Shown: one piece after another, positions 9,098-11,505 of the stretch
How positions within the stretch are numbered: the stretch's first letter is position 1
Layout of the letters: each line of letters begins with the position of its first letter
NCBI GenBank assembly: GCA_024653875.1
Contig: JANLHE010000455.1
Location: forward strand, 1-11,505
Direction of reading: 5' to 3'
Length of the DNA stretch: 11,505 nt
Source of the DNA: Acidobacteriota bacterium
GTDB taxonomy: Bacteria > Acidobacteriota > Vicinamibacteria > Vicinamibacterales > SCN-69-37
Notes under the pieces: generated by a model
Told to the model about the DNA's origin: nothing
What the model saw: the letters and a program-made list of their open reading frames with translations, nothing else
Database searches by the model: none
Made by a program: the position numbers and the translations under genes

Positions 9098-10981
9098 TCA
9101 ACGAAGTCCGCGCTGCAGGAACGAGACGAAGTGCTGGGTGTCGCGTGTCAGGCCGCCAAAGGCGACCACCGGAACTCCGCCGGGGGCGAGCACGACGTAG
9201 TAGGGCAATGCGACAGTACCAAATGTATCGCGCTGGAGGTTCTGGAAGCGCAGGGACTCCTCGCCCCGGCCGTCGGTATACAAACGCACGCGCACGTATC
9301 TCGAAAGCTCGCGCGCGACCTCGGGCGTGGGGAACATGTTGGCTTCCATCCACCGGCAGTTGGTGCAGGTATAGCCGGTGAAATCCACCAGGACGGGACG
9401 GTTCTCCCTGGCCGCCTGCGCCAGCGCGCCCTCGTAGTCGTTGACGATCCACGCCAGTTCGCCACCCTCGCCACCCCCCAGGTCGCCCGGGGGAAGAAAC
9501 GCCTCGAGCTCCCCAAGACGGCGGCCGGCCAGACCCGTGCCGAGCCACACTGTCAGCGCCAACGCACAGGCCACGGTGACCCAGCGTGGCAGCCCCGGAC
9601 GTGACAATCTCGGCGCGCGGCCAAGCCGGAGTCCACCCGCCAGGTACACGACCATCACGACGCCGATGACGAGCCACAGGACGATCACCACATCACGCGT
9701 GAACACGCCCCAGCCCCACACCAGATCCACGTTGGACAGGAATTTGAGCGCCGCCGCCAGTTCCAGCAGCCCCATCGCCGCCTTCACCGAGAGGAGCCAC
9801 GCTCCGGAACGCGGCAACGCGGCCACGGCCTGCGGCGCCCACGCCAGCAGCACGAATGGAAGCGCGAACACGGAGGAGAACACGAGCAACCCGGCCAGGG
9901 GCCACTGCCAGTCGCCTTGCGCGGCGACGACGAGCAGCGTGCCGAGGAACGGCGCCGTGCACGTGAACGACGTGAGCGTGAAGGCCAGGCCCATCAGCAG
10001 CGTGCCGGCGTAGCGGCTGTGGCTGGCGTCTGCCGTCGATGCCCGCGTGAGAAACTTCGACGGCAGCGCCAGTTCGAACACACCGAACAGGTTCAGCGCG
10101 AACGCGATGAACAGCGCGGCGATGCCGAGGTTCAGCCAGGGGTTTGCGGCGAACTGATTCAGTCCCGATGCGCCAAAGCCCAGCGCCAGCACCGCGCCCA
10201 CGCCGGTGAACGTCAGCACGATCCCCAGGCCGTATACCAGCGCCTGCGCCACGGCGCCCCGACGGTCCTTCTCCGCGCGATTCGTGAAGTACGAGACGGT
10301 GATCGGCACCATCGGAAAGACGCACGGGGTCAACAGCGAGAGCGCGCCCATGAGCGCGGCCAATCCAAGGTACGCGCCGAGCGTGTTGGCGCCGAGCGTA
10401 TTGGCGCCGAGCGTCGCCGCCATGTCTTCGACAAACACCCGGGGGGCGCCGGCGGCTGGCGCCGCCTCGATACGGGCAACGGGTGTGACATCCGCTCCGG
10501 TGCCGGGCACCGTCAGGTTCAGGCTCATCCGCTCGGTGATGGCCGGCAGGCAAAACCGGTCGGTGCACGTCTGGAACGTGACATCGATGTCGAGTTGGGC
10601 GCGTCCCGCCGCGTTCGCGGGCACCGTGACCGGCACGTAAAACGTCGCCTCCTCGGCGTGATACTGCGTGTCGATGTTGAAGTTCGGATCGAACGCCGTG
10701 ATCGGCAGCGGCGCGATCGGGTTGCCGCCCATGCGGAACGGCGATTCCGGCGGAATGACGATGACAAGGGGCTGCGGGCCGCCGCCCTCCTGGGTCAGGG
10801 CGTACAGGTGCCAGCCCGGATCGATCCTGGCGTCGAGCGTCACCTCGAACGTGCCGCCCGCCTGCACCGTCGCGGCCGGCTCCACCTTCGCGGACCAGTG
10901 GACGACGGTCTGGGCGCGCACGGCCTGACCGGCCGCGGCGACGAAAACACAAAGGACAGCCCACTTCCAGACGCGCGCCAT
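9098..10981 (-). CDS. dsbD: Thiol:disulfide interchange protein DsbD
   Basis: This 627-residue inner-membrane protein carries electrons from cytoplasmic thioredoxin to periplasmic partners. Order of parts: signal peptide (1-23, MARVWKWAVLCVFVAAAGQA...), periplasmic alpha domain (about 25-165) with the cysteine pair Cys139 and Cys144 in QTCTDRFCLP, a membrane beta domain of about eight helices (about 203-485) with Cys220 in LTPCVFPMVP and Cys341 in FTCTAPF, and a C-terminal thioredoxin-like gamma domain with CTNC (539-542) and cis-proline Pro593. All six redox cysteines are present and the length is near normal for the family. Three copies of a five-residue unit (LGANT, LGANT, LGAYL) lie at 191-205, just before the first helix. 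Downstream on the same strand is a TlpA-like thioredoxin, its likely client. Start ATG 10981 gives the signal peptide. Confidence 0.95.
   Translation of the reverse strand: MARVWKWAVLCVFVAAAGQAVRAQTVVHWSAKVEPAATVQAGGTFEVTLDARIDPGWHLYALTQEGGGPQPLVIVIPPESPFRMGGNPIAPLPITAFDPNFNIDTQYHAEEATFYVPVTVPANAAGRAQLDIDVTFQTCTDRFCLPAITERMSLNLTVPGTGADVTPVARIEAAPAAGAPRVFVEDMAATLGANTLGANTLGAYLGLAALMGALSLLTPCVFPMVPITVSYFTNRAEKDRRGAVAQALVYGLGIVLTFTGVGAVLALGFGASGLNQFAANPWLNLGIAALFIAFALNLFGVFELALPSKFLTRASTADASHSRYAGTLLMGLAFTLTSFTCTAPFLGTLLVVAAQGDWQWPLAGLLVFSSVFALPFVLLAWAPQAVAALPRSGAWLLSVKAAMGLLELAAALKFLSNVDLVWGWGVFTRDVVIVLWLVIGVVMVVYLAGGLRLGRAPRLSRPGLPRWVTVACALALTVWLGTGLAGRRLGELEAFLPPGDLGGGEGGELAWIVNDYEGALAQAARENRPVLVDFTGYTCTNCRWMEANMFPTPEVARELSRYVRVRLYTDGRGEESLRFQNLQRDTFGTVALPYYVVLAPGGVPVVAFGGLTRDTQHFVSFLQRGLR
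10374..10418. repeat. In-frame 15-base tandem repeat (three units) within dsbD
   Basis: Units at 10374-10388, 10389-10403 and 10404-10418 share GCGCCGAGCGT; the first two differ at one base (GTTG or ATTG ending), the third diverges at its last four bases. The repeat encodes LGANT-LGANT-LGAYL in the linker between the periplasmic alpha domain and the first membrane helix. Such short in-frame repeats vary by strand slippage without breaking the frame. Confidence 0.8.
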
Positions 10982-10987
10982 GGGCCA

Positions 10988-10993
10988 AGCGTA
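10988..10993 (-). promoter_or_regulatory. -10 hexamer (TACGCT) of dsbD
   Basis: On the minus strand TACGCT ends 6 bases before the dsbD ATG, so the transcript would begin at or very near the start codon. A weak -35 candidate (TCAACT, plus 11011-11016, 17-base spacer) overlaps the -35 of the divergent histidine promoter, so the two polymerases could compete. No Shine-Dalgarno sequence is present. Inference from sequence. Confidence 0.45.
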
Positions 10994-11012
10994 GCCGATT
11001 CCAGCGCCACAG

Positions 11013-11042
11013 TTGACAGACGGGCGCCTGCTTCACTACGCT
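11013..11042 (+). promoter_or_regulatory. Promoter of the histidine leader and hisI (TTGACA-18-TACGCT)
   Basis: A perfect -35 TTGACA (11013-11018), an 18-base spacer and a -10 TACGCT (11037-11042) make a good housekeeping-type promoter. The expected start is near 11048-11050, two to four bases before the leader ATG at 11052, so the leader peptide would be translated from a leaderless or near-leaderless mRNA. The same -10 hexamer is used on the other strand for dsbD. Confidence 0.7.
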
Positions 11043-11051
11043 CAACGGGTC

Positions 11052-11123
11052 ATGTTTCGCGCGACGCACCACCACCTCCACCATCATCACGGTCATCTGA
11101 CCGCCCGGTGGAGTTGCGCCTAG
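11052..11123 (+). CDS. hisL: Histidine leader peptide
   Basis: The ORF has 23 codons, ATG to TAG, too short for usual gene callers. Residues 6-15 read HHHLHHHHGH: eight histidine codons in ten. Before and after come MFRAT and LTARWSCA. Such a run directly downstream of a promoter and upstream of a terminator hairpin and a histidine biosynthesis gene is the hallmark of a his leader peptide, whose translation senses charged tRNA-His. The peptide itself probably has no function. No Shine-Dalgarno sequence is evident and initiation is probably leaderless. The symbol follows the enterobacterial functional analogue; sequence homology is not claimed. Confidence 0.88.
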   Translation: MFRATHHHLHHHHGHLTARWSCA

Positions 11124-11180
11124 CGCGTTCGAGTTTCCCAGACTCTCGTTCTCAACAACCCCGCCGGACCCGGCGGGGTT
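11076..11180 (+). promoter_or_regulatory. Ribosome-mediated histidine attenuator (alternative RNA pairings 1:2, 2:3, 3:4)
   Basis: Segment 1 CTCCACC (11076-11082, within the His codon run) pairs perfectly with GGTGGAG of segment 2 (11107-11113). Segment 2 GGTGGAGTTG (11107-11116) also pairs with segment 3 CAACCCCGCC (11156-11165) at nine of ten positions, with one G-U and one A-C mismatch. Segment 3 otherwise pairs with segment 4 to form the terminator. A ribosome stalled on the His codons would mask segment 1 and leave segment 2 free to pair with 3, allowing read-through. A ribosome reaching the stop codon at 11121 would cover segment 2, so 3:4 forms and transcription stops. Untranslated RNA would form 1:2 and 3:4 and terminate. 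Pairings are read directly; the mechanism follows established his/trp attenuation. Confidence 0.82.
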
Positions 11181-11184
11181 TTGT
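11156..11184 (+). terminator. Attenuator terminator hairpin before hisI
   Basis: Arms AACCCCGCCG (11157-11166) and CGGCGGGGTT (11171-11180) make a 10-bp perfect stem with a GACC loop, followed by T-rich TTTTGT (the T-run starts within the stem). It lies 33 bases after the leader stop codon and about 50 bases before hisI, so termination here would prevent hisI transcription. It is segments 3 and 4 of the attenuator. Confidence 0.88.
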
Positions 11185-11233
11185 CGTTTACAGAGCCCTG
11201 CCCCCGGCAATTCGCACGAAAGAAGGCACGGCA

Positions 11234-11505
11234 GTGGATTTCTCGAAACTCAACGGCATGATTCCGGCGGTCATGCAGGACGATACCAGCGGCGAAGTGC
11301 TGATGGTGGGCTTCATGAACGCCGACTCCCTGGCGATCACCCGGAAGACCGGCTACGCCACGTTCTTTTCGCGCAGCCGGCAGACGCTGTGGACCAAGGG
11401 CGAAACCTCGGGCAATCGCCTGCGCGTGATCGCGCTGCTCACCGACTGCGACAACGACACCATTGTCGCGAAGGTCAGGCGCGAAGGTGACGGCAACGTC
11501 TGCCA
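11234..11505 (+). CDS. hisI: Phosphoribosyl-AMP cyclohydrolase (partial, runs off the right edge)
   Basis: Ninety codons are visible from GTG 11234, with AGAAGG seven bases upstream (11221-11226) as the ribosome binding site. HisI opens the adenine ring of phosphoribosyl-AMP, the third step of histidine synthesis, in the cytoplasm. Family blocks seen: MVGFMNADSL (24-33), FFSRSRQTLWTKGETSGN (44-61), and the metal-binding DCDND (71-75, Asp71, Asp73, Asp75 for magnesium; Cys72 for zinc), followed by GDGNVCH with zinc ligand Cys90. An in-frame ATG (residue 9) exists but would remove conserved residues. Whether a HisE domain is fused at the C-terminus cannot be seen. It is the first gene after the histidine attenuator, so it should be derepressed by histidine starvation, along with any downstream his genes. 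Confidence 0.95.
   Translation, partial: MDFSKLNGMIPAVMQDDTSGEVLMVGFMNADSLAITRKTGYATFFSRSRQTLWTKGETSGNRLRVIALLTDCDNDTIVAKVRREGDGNVC

Noticed and set aside
7662..9200. A 512-codon plus-strand open frame crossing the double palindrome and opposite the tlpA-like gene
   Set aside because: No recognisable domain, basic low-complexity translation, and it passes through a terminator-like element; the minus-strand frame has a WCGPC thioredoxin domain.
11067..11096. His-rich ORF as a metal-binding (nickel or zinc) peptide
   Set aside because: Its position between a promoter and a terminator hairpin before hisI, and the overlap of its codons with alternative RNA pairings, explain it better as a leader peptide.
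9693..11210. A 505-codon minus-strand open frame across dsbD and the histidine leader
   Set aside because: Low-complexity Arg/Ala/Gly translation in another frame of dsbD; it also crosses the promoter and terminator of the his leader.

Overview
The window is GC-rich, densely packed bacterial chromosome: no intergenic gap exceeds about 255 bases, and that one (dsbD to hisI) is filled by a regulatory leader. I see no tRNA, rRNA, CRISPR array, insertion sequence or phage gene. The secreted protein with a VWFA-related domain, a type greatly expanded in Acidobacteriota, together with the secreted serine hydrolases and the codon use, suggests an acidobacterium, perhaps of the Vicinamibacteria. That placement is inference from gene content, not from a marker gene.

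Layout, left to right. (1) A partial secreted class C beta-lactamase-type serine hydrolase on the minus strand (1-1172) runs off the left edge. It is divergent, across only 52 bases, from a gamma-glutamyltransferase gene (1225-2952). (2) A VWFA-related-domain protein follows on the plus strand (3007-5013). (3) A second, larger serine hydrolase (5016-6791, minus) converges on it, with two bases between the stop codons. (4) A NUDIX hydrolase (6827-7708, plus) is divergent from that hydrolase. (5) A 71-base double palindrome lies between the NUDIX gene and the convergent minus-strand pair dsbD (9098-10981) and a TlpA-like thioredoxin protein (7782-9056). That pair looks like an envelope thiol-reduction operon. 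(6) At the right edge, divergent from dsbD, is the start of a histidine biosynthesis unit, with hisI (11234 to the edge) as its first gene.

The most striking element is the 5' leader of hisI. A good promoter (TTGACA, 18-base spacer, TACGCT) is followed almost at once by a 23-codon ORF with eight histidine codons within ten. Then come three mutually exclusive RNA pairings: segment 1:2 (7 bp), 2:3 (9 of 10 pairs) and 3:4, a GC-rich terminator hairpin with a T tail. This is a complete ribosome-mediated histidine attenuator that can be read directly from the sequence, in a lineage outside the Proteobacteria where the mechanism is best known. Several start codons in the window also sit only 6-9 bases after a -10 hexamer, suggesting leaderless transcripts, including that of the leader peptide.

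Functionally the window is mostly cell-envelope and housekeeping: periplasmic or secreted hydrolases (two serine hydrolases, GGT), a secreted VWA-type protein, periplasmic disulfide reduction (DsbD plus TlpA-like protein), a NUDIX hydrolase, and the head of histidine biosynthesis.
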